A stretch of DNA of 64,000 nt from Sulfidibacter corallicola (GTDB taxonomy: Bacteria > Acidobacteriota > Holophagae > Acanthopleuribacterales > Acanthopleuribacteraceae). The stretch spans positions 9,728,256 through 9,792,255 of the forward strand of contig NZ_CP071793.1 of the NCBI RefSeq assembly GCF_017498545.1, written 5' to 3'. A model generated the notes under the pieces. That model had not been told where the DNA came from, searched no databases, and saw only the letters and a program-made list of their open reading frames with translations. Positions 54,303-62,844 of this stretch are shown piece after piece. Position 1 is the first letter of the stretch; each line of letters starts with the position of its first letter. A program made the position numbers and the translations under genes.

Positions 54303-54407
54303 ATGAAAAATGTCGCAATTACGACACAGCAATGGTCGGTCTCGAAACAACGGAACCAAACGGCTGCTCCGATAATCCTGTCAACCGAGTTCGCTCGGAA
54401 AATCTAA
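54303..54407 (+). CDS. Tiny ORF 1 of the RiPP cluster, leader-like or precursor candidate
   Basis: A 34-codon frame with ATG 54303 follows an AGAGGCG-like site. It encodes MKNVAITTQQWSVSKQRN and then QTAAPIILSTEFARKI. The stop TAA at 54405-54407 is followed at once by AGGAGG and the next tiny ORF, 15 bp away. It contains Ser/Thr but no Cys, so it could be a second peptide substrate or a regulatory leader for the next gene. No known motif is seen. It is too short to judge coding by composition, so the support is context, ribosome site and spacing. Confidence 0.45.
   Translation: MKNVAITTQQWSVSKQRNQTAAPIILSTEFARKI
54385..54398 (+). promoter_or_regulatory. UUCG-tetraloop hairpin before the precursor ribosome site
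   Basis: CCGAG, loop TTCG, CTCGG form a very stable 5-bp stem at the end of tiny ORF 1, just before AGGAGG. It may stabilise or control translation of the following peptide. Confidence 0.45.
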
Positions 54408-54422
54408 CAGGAGGTACTCCCC

Positions 54423-54530
54423 ATGATCAAGAAAGTCAAACAACGTCGTTGGGAAAAAGCTCTCGCTCCCAATGGTAACCACCACACTCACACCACCGCT
54501 GCGACCACCAGCCGCATCGCGTGGAAGTGA
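54423..54530 (+). CDS. Putative YcaO-type RiPP precursor peptide
   Basis: A 35-residue peptide has a strong AGGAGG site 7 nt upstream. It begins MIKKVKQRRWEKALAPNG, a basic leader-like half, and ends with a tail NHHTHTTAATTSRIAWK. The tail has six Thr/Ser (T22, T24, T25, T28, T29, S30) and no Cys. It directly precedes a leader-binding-YcaO gene, the usual place for a precursor of linear azole-type or other YcaO-modified peptides. If Thr/Ser are cyclodehydrated, the product would carry methyloxazolines or oxazolines. No Gly-Gly cleavage site is obvious; ALAPNG or its neighbourhood might be the leader/core border. Identification rests on size and context. Confidence 0.7.
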   Translation: MIKKVKQRRWEKALAPNGNHHTHTTAATTSRIAWK

Positions 54531-54582
54531 ATCCTGAGCATTGAGGGTCGGCGCTGACGGCGACGCCCTCTTCACGCTCTCG

Positions 54583-54620
54583 ACCACCGTGGCTCCAGAA
54601 GGGGTCACGGTGGTTTTCTT
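54583..54620 (+). terminator. Hairpin with T-rich tail between precursor and first YcaO gene
   Basis: The 9-bp stem ACCACCGTG with CACGGTGGT encloses a 14-nt loop and is followed by TTTTCTT, 50 bp after the precursor stop and 30 bp before the YcaO gene. A partial terminator here would give more precursor than enzyme mRNA, as common in RiPP clusters. Confidence 0.7.
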
Positions 54621-54650
54621 CGATCCCATGCCCAAACACAAGGAGCCGCC

Positions 54651-56948
54651 ATGTCCCCTGCAACCCTTCCCACCACACCTCCTCAAGCAACGTTTCCCAT
54701 CCTGCAGACCCTCGAACTACGCCGCCTCGAGGAGCACCGCACCCTGGTGCTGACACCCGACGACGCGATGTTCGAAGTGGACATGGAACCAGAGGCTCTG
54801 CGCGAGCTCCTGAAACTCTGTGACGGCACGCGAACCATCGATCAGATCGCGGAAGCGTCGGGTAGCCCGGCGGACTTCGTCGAGGTCATCGACATTCTAC
54901 TGGAATCGGGCGCGCTGTCGATCACAGCCGCCGACGAACAGGCGGCCGCACCGCGCATCGAAGCGCCGATCGATCGAACCCTTTCGCCCAATACCGAAAC
55001 CCGCCTGCTCCTCTGCGGCGATGAGCGACTGATCTCCATCTGTCGATCCCTCAACCTAGGCAAGGGCTTCGCGGAAGTCACCGTGATCGATCGCGAGCAC
55101 CTGCGCCACGATCTCGACAACCTGGACCCCGAACGCGATCTCCCGCTCGTGCTCGAGCCCCATCTGGATGCCGCCTTCCTCGCCGAGATCGACGCGGCCT
55201 GCGCCGAACGCGGCCTGTCCTGGTCGCAGTTCCATCTCGATCGCGGCAAAGCCTGGCTGGGCCCCATCGTGATCCCGGGCCGCACCGCCGATTACCGGGA
55301 CCTGATCGATCGACGCATGTGCTGTTCCGACAACGAAACCCTGTTCGCCGCGGAAATGAGCCTGCCCATCTACCCCAACCCGGATTGCCGACCGGTCCCC
55401 TCCCCGCCGGCCCTGGTCTGGTCACTCAGCCGGTTTTTCGAAGAAATCGAGCGCTGGCGCACGGGCCAGCCTTGCCGCCTGTACAGCACCGAATTGTCCG
55501 CCGACTTTCCGAATCGCGCCTTTTCGGAGTCCGCCATTTTGCCGATGCCCCATCGCCGCCTGGGTCAAGCGTTTCTGACCAGCTCCGACCGCTCCGGCGC
55601 CACCCTGGTCAACGACCGAACCGGCGTCGTCGTGCGCCACATCGACGTGGTCCATCACGAATCGGTACCCGAAACGCTGGTCACCGTGCAGGCCCACGTC
55701 TCCAACATCGCCCGCAAGTATCCCTGCGCCAACGACGTCATCGTGGGCGGCTCCAGCTTCAGCGATCCCCTGCAGGCGAAGCTGTCCTCGCTGGGTGAGG
55801 CCATCGAACGCTACTGCGGCAACTACATCCCCGGCGAAGAGACCCGCCGCGCCTCCTACCGGCAACTCGCCGCGGCCGGAGAGCACGCCATCGACCCGGA
55901 AAGCCTGATCCTGTTCGACGAAGCCATGTACCGCGAGCCGGGCTGCCCGATGATCCCGTTCAGCCGCGACCTGGAGGTGCTCTGGGTGCGCGGCCGTTCG
56001 CTGACGCGCAACGCGCCGGCCTGGCTGCCCGTGAGCCTGGTCTACGTGAACTGGCACACGGGCCTGCCAGGAGAGCCGATCACCAATTATTACTGGTTCC
56101 CGGGCATCGCCGCGGGCGTCAACCTGGACCACGCGCTGGTTTCGGGCCTCGAGGAAATCATCGAGCGCGACATCACCATGATCTGGTGGATGAACGCCCA
56201 ACCGCTGCCGTCGATGATCCCGACCCCCGAGATGGAAGCGCTGTGGCGGGGACGACCGACAGAAATGGGCCAGCGTCCCTGGCTGATCCACCTGGACAAC
56301 GAGTTCGACGTACCCGTCATCGCCGGTGTCCTCGAAAACACCGTCGAAGGCTATTTCAACATCGGGTTCGGGTGCCGGCCCGATCCGGTCGAAGCGGCCT
56401 TCAAGGCCTGGTCGGAAGCGCTCACGCTGCAGGAAGGCAGCCGCGACATGGACGACCCCAACGGCCTTTTGCGGACGTCGGTGGAAGAGTGGGGCCTGAT
56501 CGACGTGCCCTACAAGCCCTGGCGTGCCGATCGCCGCTACCTGGACGACTACCGCGCGGACTTCCGCGACGTGAGCGATTTGCTCCAACAGCAGCAGGTC
56601 AATTTGGACCCGCGCTGCCTGGAGCGTGCGCGGGCCTTTGTCGACACCCCGCGATCCCGCCCGTTCTCGAGCCTGCCCAGCCTGCCCGACCGCTCGCTGC
56701 AAACCCTGCAGAAGCGGGTCGAATCCCGCGGCTACGAGATCTTCTACAAGGACATCACCACCGCCGACGTGGACCTGATGGGCCTGAAAGCGGCCCGCGT
56801 CATCGTACCGGGCCTGGTGCCAAACACCTCGGCCGCCTTCCCGCCGTTGGGCGGCGAGCGACTGCGCATGGCGCCGGTCGACATGGGCTGGCGCGAACGT
56901 CCGCTCTCCCCGGAGGAGCTCAACTACACACCACTACCCCACGCCTGA
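54651..56948 (+). CDS. Leader-binding domain-YcaO fusion (TOMM maturase) 1
   Basis: The 765-residue protein starts at ATG 54651 with AAGGAG upstream. The N-terminal about 85 residues form a winged-helix (RRE-like) segment, LRELLKLCDGTRTIDQIAEA, followed by a ThiF-like region (about 100-330) with TRLLLCGDERLISICRSL. From about 337 comes YcaO: ANDVIVGGSSFSDPLQAKLS, SSLGEAIERYCG with the ATP-binding Glu/Arg set, and EIIERDITMIWWMN. The C-terminus ends YTPLPHA, resembling the Pro-rich tail needed for catalysis. YcaO proteins activate peptide amides with ATP. No separate dehydrogenase gene is visible. It pairs with a paralogue at 60563. Confidence 0.9.
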   Translation: MSPATLPTTPPQATFPILQTLELRRLEEHRTLVLTPDDAMFEVDMEPEALRELLKLCDGTRTIDQIAEASGSPADFVEVIDILLESGALSITAADEQAAAPRIEAPIDRTLSPNTETRLLLCGDERLISICRSLNLGKGFAEVTVIDREHLRHDLDNLDPERDLPLVLEPHLDAAFLAEIDAACAERGLSWSQFHLDRGKAWLGPIVIPGRTADYRDLIDRRMCCSDNETLFAAEMSLPIYPNPDCRPVPSPPALVWSLSRFFEEIERWRTGQPCRLYSTELSADFPNRAFSESAILPMPHRRLGQAFLTSSDRSGATLVNDRTGVVVRHIDVVHHESVPETLVTVQAHVSNIARKYPCANDVIVGGSSFSDPLQAKLSSLGEAIERYCGNYIPGEETRRASYRQLAAAGEHAIDPESLILFDEAMYREPGCPMIPFSRDLEVLWVRGRSLTRNAPAWLPVSLVYVNWHTGLPGEPITNYYWFPGIAAGVNLDHALVSGLEEIIERDITMIWWMNAQPLPSMIPTPEMEALWRGRPTEMGQRPWLIHLDNEFDVPVIAGVLENTVEGYFNIGFGCRPDPVEAAFKAWSEALTLQEGSRDMDDPNGLLRTSVEEWGLIDVPYKPWRADRRYLDDYRADFRDVSDLLQQQQVNLDPRCLERARAFVDTPRSRPFSSLPSLPDRSLQTLQKRVESRGYEIFYKDITTADVDLMGLKAARVIVPGLVPNTSAAFPPLGGERLRMAPVDMGWRERPLSPEELNYTPLPHA

Positions 56949-56985
56949 ACCCGCATCGCGTGATCTCGCGATCCTGGAGACCCAC

Positions 56986-58728
56986 ATGATGTTACAACGC
57001 GATTTACTCGGGCTTGCGGCCCGCCAACGCAAAGGCCTAGCCCTGTGCGTGTTGCTTGGCTCGGCCGTCTCGGCGGCGGGTGTCGGCCAGGGGGTGTTGA
57101 TTGCTTCGGGCATCAAGCGCATTCTGGAAGGCGCGCCCTTCGAGGCACTCCACGTCACCCTGGCGGGCATCCTGGTCCTGGTCGTGACCCGCGCCGCGCT
57201 GCTGTGGTGGCGCCGCCTGCGGGAAATGAGGGTGGCCGCGGCCATCAAACACGACCTTCGCGGCCGACTCTTCCGCCATCTGTTGAAACTGGGGCCAGGC
57301 TATCTGCAGCGGACCCACAGCGGCAAGGTCCAGGCGACCATGGTCGACGGCGTGGAAGCGCTGGAGGGTTACTTCGGCGCCTACGTGCCCCAATTCTTCG
57401 TCACGCTGGTGGTCTCCACCTCGATCCTCGCCTGGATCACGGCCATCGATCCGGCCGTCGGTGGCCTGGTGTTGGCCGCCCTGCTGATCGCCGCCTTCGC
57501 ACCCAAACTGTGGGAGCGCTGGTTGGGCGACTACGGCGCGAGCCACTGGTCGGCCTACGAGGCGCTGAACACGCGGTTCGTGGACGCGATGCAGGGGATG
57601 ACGACGCTCAAGGCGTTCAACGCGGCCGAACGGCGGGGCGCGAGCCTGCGTGCGGAGAGCCACCGCCTCTACAAGGCGACGATGGCCCAATTGGCGGTAT
57701 CGATGCTGAGCACCGGCGTGGTGGGCCTCGCCAAGCGCGCCGGGACGGCCCTGGCCCTGGCCCTCGGTTCCGTTCGTTTGCTGCAGGGCGCCCTGACGCC
57801 CGCCGAACTGCTGCTGTTGCTGTTCCTGACGAGCGAGTGTCTCAGCCCCTTGGCCGAACTGGACGCGGCTTGGCACCAAGGGTACATGGGCATTTCGGCA
57901 TCGGCGGGCATTTTCGCCATCCTCCGAGCCGAACCGGAGATTCCCTCGCCACCCGGCGCCTCGCTCACCGCCAGTCCCATGCTCGATCCCCACCGCGCGC
58001 CGGCCATCTCGCTGTCGGAGGTTTCGTTCCAATACGAACCGGGTCGCCCCGCGCTGGATCGGTTGAGCCTCACCCTGGCGCCCGGCGAGACGACCGCCAT
58101 CGTCGGGCCGTCGGGCTCGGGGAAGAGCACCATCGTCGCCCTGTTGTTGCGGTTCTTCGACCCCAACCACGGCACCATCACCATCGAAGGTCACGATCTG
58201 CGCGACCTGAACCCGGACGAGCTCCGCCGCCGCATCGCGGTAGTCCACCAGGACACCTACCTGTTCCACGGCACCATCGCCGAGAACCTGAGACTCGGTC
58301 GGCCCGATGCCAATCCGGTCGATCTGGAGGAGGCGGCCCGAGCGGCCGGCGCCCATGACTTTATCTGCCATCTGCCCCAGGGTTACCAGACCCTGGTCGG
58401 CGAGCGTGGATTGACCCTTTCCGGCGGCGAACGCCAGCGGCTGGCGATCGCGCGCGCGCTGCTCCAGGATGCACCGATCCTGATCCTCGACGAGGCGACG
58501 GCCAACCTGGACGCCGCCAACGAGGCGACCATCCACGAAGCCCTGCAGCGTCTGCGACAGGGGCGTACGACCTTGGTCATCGCCCATCGCCTGAACACCG
58601 TCGCCCACGCGGACCGCATCGCGGTGTTGGCACAGGGCCGCATCGAAGAGATCGGAACCGCCCAAGACCTGCTCGACGAAGGCGGCGCCTTCGCCCGCAT
58701 GGCCGCCCTCCAGGAGGTGAGTGCATGA
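56986..58728 (+). CDS. ABC exporter half-transporter 1 (membrane + ATPase)
   Basis: The 580-residue protein has an N-terminal ABC membrane domain with six hydrophobic segments (for example GLALCVLLGSAVSAAGVGQG, FFVTLVVSTSILAWITAI) and a C-terminal ATPase with IVGPSGSGKSTIVALLL (Walker A), TLSGGERQRLAIAR (signature), ILILDEATANLD (Walker B) and an H-loop VIAHRL. The Cyd-like exporter form has an about 330-residue membrane half. It has no N-terminal C39 peptidase, so leader cleavage must come from elsewhere. It overlaps the next half-transporter by ATGA, so the pair likely forms a heterodimer. It is 37 bp downstream of the first YcaO gene. Confidence 0.92.
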   Translation: MMLQRDLLGLAARQRKGLALCVLLGSAVSAAGVGQGVLIASGIKRILEGAPFEALHVTLAGILVLVVTRAALLWWRRLREMRVAAAIKHDLRGRLFRHLLKLGPGYLQRTHSGKVQATMVDGVEALEGYFGAYVPQFFVTLVVSTSILAWITAIDPAVGGLVLAALLIAAFAPKLWERWLGDYGASHWSAYEALNTRFVDAMQGMTTLKAFNAAERRGASLRAESHRLYKATMAQLAVSMLSTGVVGLAKRAGTALALALGSVRLLQGALTPAELLLLLFLTSECLSPLAELDAAWHQGYMGISASAGIFAILRAEPEIPSPPGASLTASPMLDPHRAPAISLSEVSFQYEPGRPALDRLSLTLAPGETTAIVGPSGSGKSTIVALLLRFFDPNHGTITIEGHDLRDLNPDELRRRIAVVHQDTYLFHGTIAENLRLGRPDANPVDLEEAARAAGAHDFICHLPQGYQTLVGERGLTLSGGERQRLAIARALLQDAPILILDEATANLDAANEATIHEALQRLRQGRTTLVIAHRLNTVAHADRIAVLAQGRIEEIGTAQDLLDEGGAFARMAALQEVSA

Positions 58729-60566
58729 GCGACGCCACGGCCGATACATCCGCTCCATCCCTCGCGGCCACGCCGGGACGCCTGCGCGACACGCTGCGTT
58801 TGCTCGCGGTGCTGCAAGGCAAGGGCTCGATCCTCGCGCTCGGCATTTTTGTCGGGGTGCTCAACCAAACCTCCGTCATCGCCTGCGCCGGTGTCGGCAC
58901 CTACATCGTCGGCGCCGCCATCACCGGAACCCCCTACGAGCGATGGCAGCCGGCCCTGTGGACGTTGATCGGCCTGGTCGCCGCTTCGGCGCTCCTGGCA
59001 TGGCTGGAAATGTGGCTCTCCCACGATTTCGCCTACCGCGTCTTGGCCGATTTGCGCAATCGCGTGTACGACGCCCTGGCCCGCCTGGCGCCCTTCTCTT
59101 CGGCTCGCGACCGATCCGGCAACACGACCGCGACCGCCATGTCCGACGTGGAAACGCTGGAATGGTTCTACGCCCATACCCTGGGTTCGCTGGTGGTCAG
59201 CACCCTGGTACCCGCCGCGGTCCTGCTGGCCTTGGGCTGGTTCCTGCCGGTTCTGTCCCTGCTGCTGGCACCGCTGGTCTTGGCGGTCGGCTTGGTGCCC
59301 GCGCTGCTTCAGGCCCGTGCCCGCCAACAGGGCGCGGCCCTGCGCCACAAGGTCGCCCAGGTTCACGCCGAAGTCATCGACGCCGTCCAGGGCTTGCGCG
59401 AGCTGGTCGTTTTCGGCGCCGGCGGCACCCGAGGCGAGCGACTCGACCGGGTCGGACACAACCTGATCGCGGACCAGATCGCCTACGGCAAACGCGCGGG
59501 CCTGGAACGCGCCATCGCCGGTGGCCTCACCGCCCTCGGCATGTTGATCGCCCTGGCGGCCAGTGCGTCCGCCGTCTCGCGAGGCGCCCTGGACCCGGAA
59601 CTCTTTCCCGTCGCCGTCATCCTGGCGGGTGCGGTCTTTGGCCCGGTCGCCGGCCTGAGTGCCAACTTCGGCAACCTCGGCGCCATCGCCTCCGCCGCCG
59701 AGCGCGTCTTTTCCCTGATTCAACGCCCTTCACTGGTCACCGATCTAGGCACCCACCCCCTGGAGCTCGCCGAGCCACCCGCAATCGAGGTCGCCGATCT
59801 GTGCTTCCACTACCCGGAGGTTCCGGAGGCGGCCCTCAGCGACGTGTCGTTTGTCCTCCAACCCGGTGAGAACCTCGCCGTGGTGGGCCATTCGGGTGCG
59901 GGAAAATCGACGCTGACCCACCTGTTGATGCGGTTTTACGACCCAAATCGCGGCACCATCCACATGAACGGCATCGATGTACGGGAAGTCCCGGTCGAAT
60001 CGTTGCGCCGCCAGATCGCCTGGGTGCCCCAGGACCTGTTCCTCTTCAACGACTCGATCGAAAAAAACATCGCGCTGGCCCGCCCCGGTGCGTCGCGCGA
60101 AGCGGTCATCGAAGCCGCCCGTCTGGCGATGGCCCACGAATTCATCGAGGCCCTGCCCAACGGCTACGCGACCACCGTGGGCGAGCGCGGCGTGCAGCTC
60201 AGCGGCGGCCAGCGCCAACGCCTGGCCCTCGCACGGGCCTTTCTCCTGGATGCACCAGTCCTGATTCTCGACGAGGCGGTTTCCAGCCTGGACAGCGAAA
60301 ACGAAGCGCGGGTCCAAGCGGCATTGAACCAGCTCCGCCGCAACCGAACGACCCTGACGATCGCCCACCGCCTCTCGACCATCCTCACGGCCGACCGCAT
60401 TCTGCTGCTGGATCGCGGCCGGGTGGTCGGCCAGGGCAGCCACCAGGACCTGTTGGCGCGCTGCCCGGCCTACCGTGACCTGATCGCCGGCCAGCACGAC
60501 GGCAACCTGGGCGACGGCGTTTCCGGCCGCGTCCATCAACACGATTCGACGGAGTCCCTTTCATGA
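58725..60566 (+). CDS. ABC exporter half-transporter 2 (membrane + ATPase)
   Basis: The 613-residue protein pairs with the previous gene by ATGA overlap at 58725. Its N-terminal membrane domain includes LALGIFVGVLNQTSVIACAG and STLVPAAVLLALGWFLPVLS. The ATPase has VVGHSGAGKSTLTHLLMRFY, LSGGQRQRLALARA, VLILDEAVSSLD and IAHRLSTI, all intact. It is rather Ala/Leu-rich and has no peptidase domain. It overlaps the second YcaO gene by 4 bp. Together the two halves should export the modified peptide across the inner membrane; outer-membrane passage would need another component, perhaps the TonB-dependent receptor downstream or TolC. Confidence 0.92.
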   Translation: MSDATADTSAPSLAATPGRLRDTLRLLAVLQGKGSILALGIFVGVLNQTSVIACAGVGTYIVGAAITGTPYERWQPALWTLIGLVAASALLAWLEMWLSHDFAYRVLADLRNRVYDALARLAPFSSARDRSGNTTATAMSDVETLEWFYAHTLGSLVVSTLVPAAVLLALGWFLPVLSLLLAPLVLAVGLVPALLQARARQQGAALRHKVAQVHAEVIDAVQGLRELVVFGAGGTRGERLDRVGHNLIADQIAYGKRAGLERAIAGGLTALGMLIALAASASAVSRGALDPELFPVAVILAGAVFGPVAGLSANFGNLGAIASAAERVFSLIQRPSLVTDLGTHPLELAEPPAIEVADLCFHYPEVPEAALSDVSFVLQPGENLAVVGHSGAGKSTLTHLLMRFYDPNRGTIHMNGIDVREVPVESLRRQIAWVPQDLFLFNDSIEKNIALARPGASREAVIEAARLAMAHEFIEALPNGYATTVGERGVQLSGGQRQRLALARAFLLDAPVLILDEAVSSLDSENEARVQAALNQLRRNRTTLTIAHRLSTILTADRILLLDRGRVVGQGSHQDLLARCPAYRDLIAGQHDGNLGDGVSGRVHQHDSTESLS

Positions 60567-62794
60567 CCACAACGACCTTCGAACCCCATGCCATGCCCCG
60601 CCTCGACCACTTGGAGATCCGCGGCGCGGGCGAGGACACCTGTACGGTGACCACCTCCGCCGGCGACCAGTACGAAGTGGCGATGCCGGCCGCCGACCTC
60701 GCGGCCCTGCTGCGCACCTGCGACGGCAGCCACACCCTGGACGATATCCTCGAAAACCAAGAGGACGGCGACGCGCTCCGCGAAGTGATATCGGCGTTGC
60801 AGGCGGCCGAGCCCGCCGATCGGGGCGACGCCGACCCCTGCGGGCAAGCCACGATCCTGCTCACCGGCGAAGGCGCTTTCTTCCCACTCGCCCAAACGAT
60901 GACGAGCCATTTCGGCACGGTCGTGCAGGTTCCGGAAGCGCGACTTGGCGACGAGCTGGAACGCCTCGGCACGGACCATCTCTGGGTCGTCGCGTTCTTC
61001 TCCGCCGTCGATCGCGGGCGCATGGAATCCATCGAGGAGACGTGTTTCGACGCCGGGGTTCCCTGGCTCCCCTTCCACCTTGACCGCGGCCACGGGTGGC
61101 TGGGCCCCCTAGTCATTCCCGGCTCCACCGCCGATATCCGCGATCTCTTCGGCCGACGTCGTTGTACCGGCGACGAAGTGGAAGAGGCCCTGCTCTACCC
61201 GGCCGTACCCTGGTCCACCGAGCCGGGCAATCCCTGGCCGGACTTCTCCAACCAAGCCGTCGCCTGGATGGTGGCGCTGCTCTTTGGCGAACTCGAGGCC
61301 GAGATTCGCGGGCAGACCTGTCGTCTCCTCAGTTGCGAGCTGGAAGTGGATCCGAAGCGCTACAGAACCCGACAGCGCCCGTTCCTGCCCCTGCCGACCC
61401 GTGTCCCGAAACGCTTTCGCAGCAGTTGCGACCATCCCCGCGAACAGTTGGTGGGCAACCGCGCCGGGATCGTGCTCGACCTCCACCGCGTCGATCACCA
61501 CCCCGATTTTCCCAGCGAGCTGATCACCATTCGGGCCCACAACGCCGATCTCTCGCGAATCTACCCCTGGGGCAACGATCTCTTCGTCGGCGGCAGTGCC
61601 TTCGGGAACGGCGAGGCGGCGGCCGGCGCGGCACTGGGCGAAGCCCTGGAACGCTATTGCGGCAACTGCCTGCCCGGCGTGGATACCGTCGTCGATTCCT
61701 ACTCGGAATTGACGGCCAAGGGTCGTCATGCCCTGGATCCCGGACGCCTGAGCCTGCACAGCGAGGCCATGCTGGCCGAACCGGGCTGCCCGTTCGTGCC
61801 CTTCACCCGCGATCTGCCCGTTCGCTGGGTGTCGGGCCATTCCCTGACCCACGATCGACACACCCTGCTGCCGCTCTCGCTGGTCTACGCCAATTGGCTG
61901 GACGGCGAGTTCGCCGACGATCCCGTCACCAACTACCTGTACACGCCAGGGATGGCGGCCGGCCAAAATCTCGAACAGGCACTCGTGGGCGCGGTCCGCG
62001 AGCTGGTGGAGCGCGACATCACCATGACCTGGTGGCTTCACGCCCATCCCCTGCCCCGCGTGGCGATCCCGTCCGAGCTTCGCGACCGGCTCACCGGCCC
62101 GAGCCGGGAAACCGATTTGCGCTACGGCTTGATTCACCTGGACAACGAATTCCAGATCCCGGTGATGGCGGGCGTGGTCATCGACGAAGCGTCCAGCCTG
62201 GTCAGCATCGGATTCGGCTGCCGACCGGAACCCCTGGCCGCGGCCGAGAAGGCCCTGACCGAAGCCCTGACCCTGCTGGAGGGCAGCTACGACCTGCTGA
62301 AACCCGACAGCACTTTACGAAAATCGGCCGAGGAGTGGGGTCTGCTTCACGTGAATTACAAACCCTGGCGCGCCGATCGCCAGTACCTGGACTCGTTTCG
62401 TCCGGACTTCCGCGACCTGAGCGACCTCATGTTGCAGCCTCAACTCTATCTGGATCCGCGTGCCCTGGACCGCATTCGTCCCTTGATCGAGACCCCGGTC
62501 ACCCGCGAACTCGGGGACCTGCCGTCCCTCCCCGACGACCGCTTCGAAACCTATCGCGAACGCATCGAGAGCCGTGGATTCGAGTTGCTGTACGCCGACA
62601 TCACCTCGCCCGACGTGGCGCTCACGCCTTTCAAGGTCGTGCGCGTGCTGATTCCCGGCCTGGTTCCCAACATGCCCGCCGCGTTTCCGGCCTACGGAGG
62701 CCGGCGCCTTTACGAACTGCCGGTCCAACTCGGCTGGAGCGACCAGCCCCTGCGCGAGGACCAATTGAACACCTTCCCCATGCCGCACGCCTGA
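60563..62794 (+). CDS. Leader-binding domain-YcaO fusion (TOMM maturase) 2
   Basis: The 743-residue protein is a paralogue of the one at 54651, with matching blocks in the same order: an N-terminal winged-helix-like LAALLRTCDGSHTLDDILEN, WLGPLVIPGSTADIRDLFGR (compare WLGPIVIPGRTADYRDLIDR), the YcaO part from about 318 with NDLFVGGSAFGNGEAAAGAA, GEALERYCGNCLPG, and RELVERDITMTWWLHAHPLP. It ends FPMPHA, again a Pro-rich tail. It starts by an ATGA overlap with the second exporter gene. Two maturases may split the work on one peptide (different residues or heterodimer) or serve the two tiny ORFs separately. Confidence 0.9.
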   Translation: MTTTTFEPHAMPRLDHLEIRGAGEDTCTVTTSAGDQYEVAMPAADLAALLRTCDGSHTLDDILENQEDGDALREVISALQAAEPADRGDADPCGQATILLTGEGAFFPLAQTMTSHFGTVVQVPEARLGDELERLGTDHLWVVAFFSAVDRGRMESIEETCFDAGVPWLPFHLDRGHGWLGPLVIPGSTADIRDLFGRRRCTGDEVEEALLYPAVPWSTEPGNPWPDFSNQAVAWMVALLFGELEAEIRGQTCRLLSCELEVDPKRYRTRQRPFLPLPTRVPKRFRSSCDHPREQLVGNRAGIVLDLHRVDHHPDFPSELITIRAHNADLSRIYPWGNDLFVGGSAFGNGEAAAGAALGEALERYCGNCLPGVDTVVDSYSELTAKGRHALDPGRLSLHSEAMLAEPGCPFVPFTRDLPVRWVSGHSLTHDRHTLLPLSLVYANWLDGEFADDPVTNYLYTPGMAAGQNLEQALVGAVRELVERDITMTWWLHAHPLPRVAIPSELRDRLTGPSRETDLRYGLIHLDNEFQIPVMAGVVIDEASSLVSIGFGCRPEPLAAAEKALTEALTLLEGSYDLLKPDSTLRKSAEEWGLLHVNYKPWRADRQYLDSFRPDFRDLSDLMLQPQLYLDPRALDRIRPLIETPVTRELGDLPSLPDDRFETYRERIESRGFELLYADITSPDVALTPFKVVRVLIPGLVPNMPAAFPAYGGRRLYELPVQLGWSDQPLREDQLNTFPMPHA

Positions 62795-62844
62795 GCCGCG
62801 GCCCCCTACTTTCGCCGAAATCGGCATCACTCAAGGAGATTGCT

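Noticed and set aside
53950..54306. 118-codon frame before the RiPP cluster
   Set aside because: Low-complexity polar composition, no family match, and it overlaps the likely promoter region.
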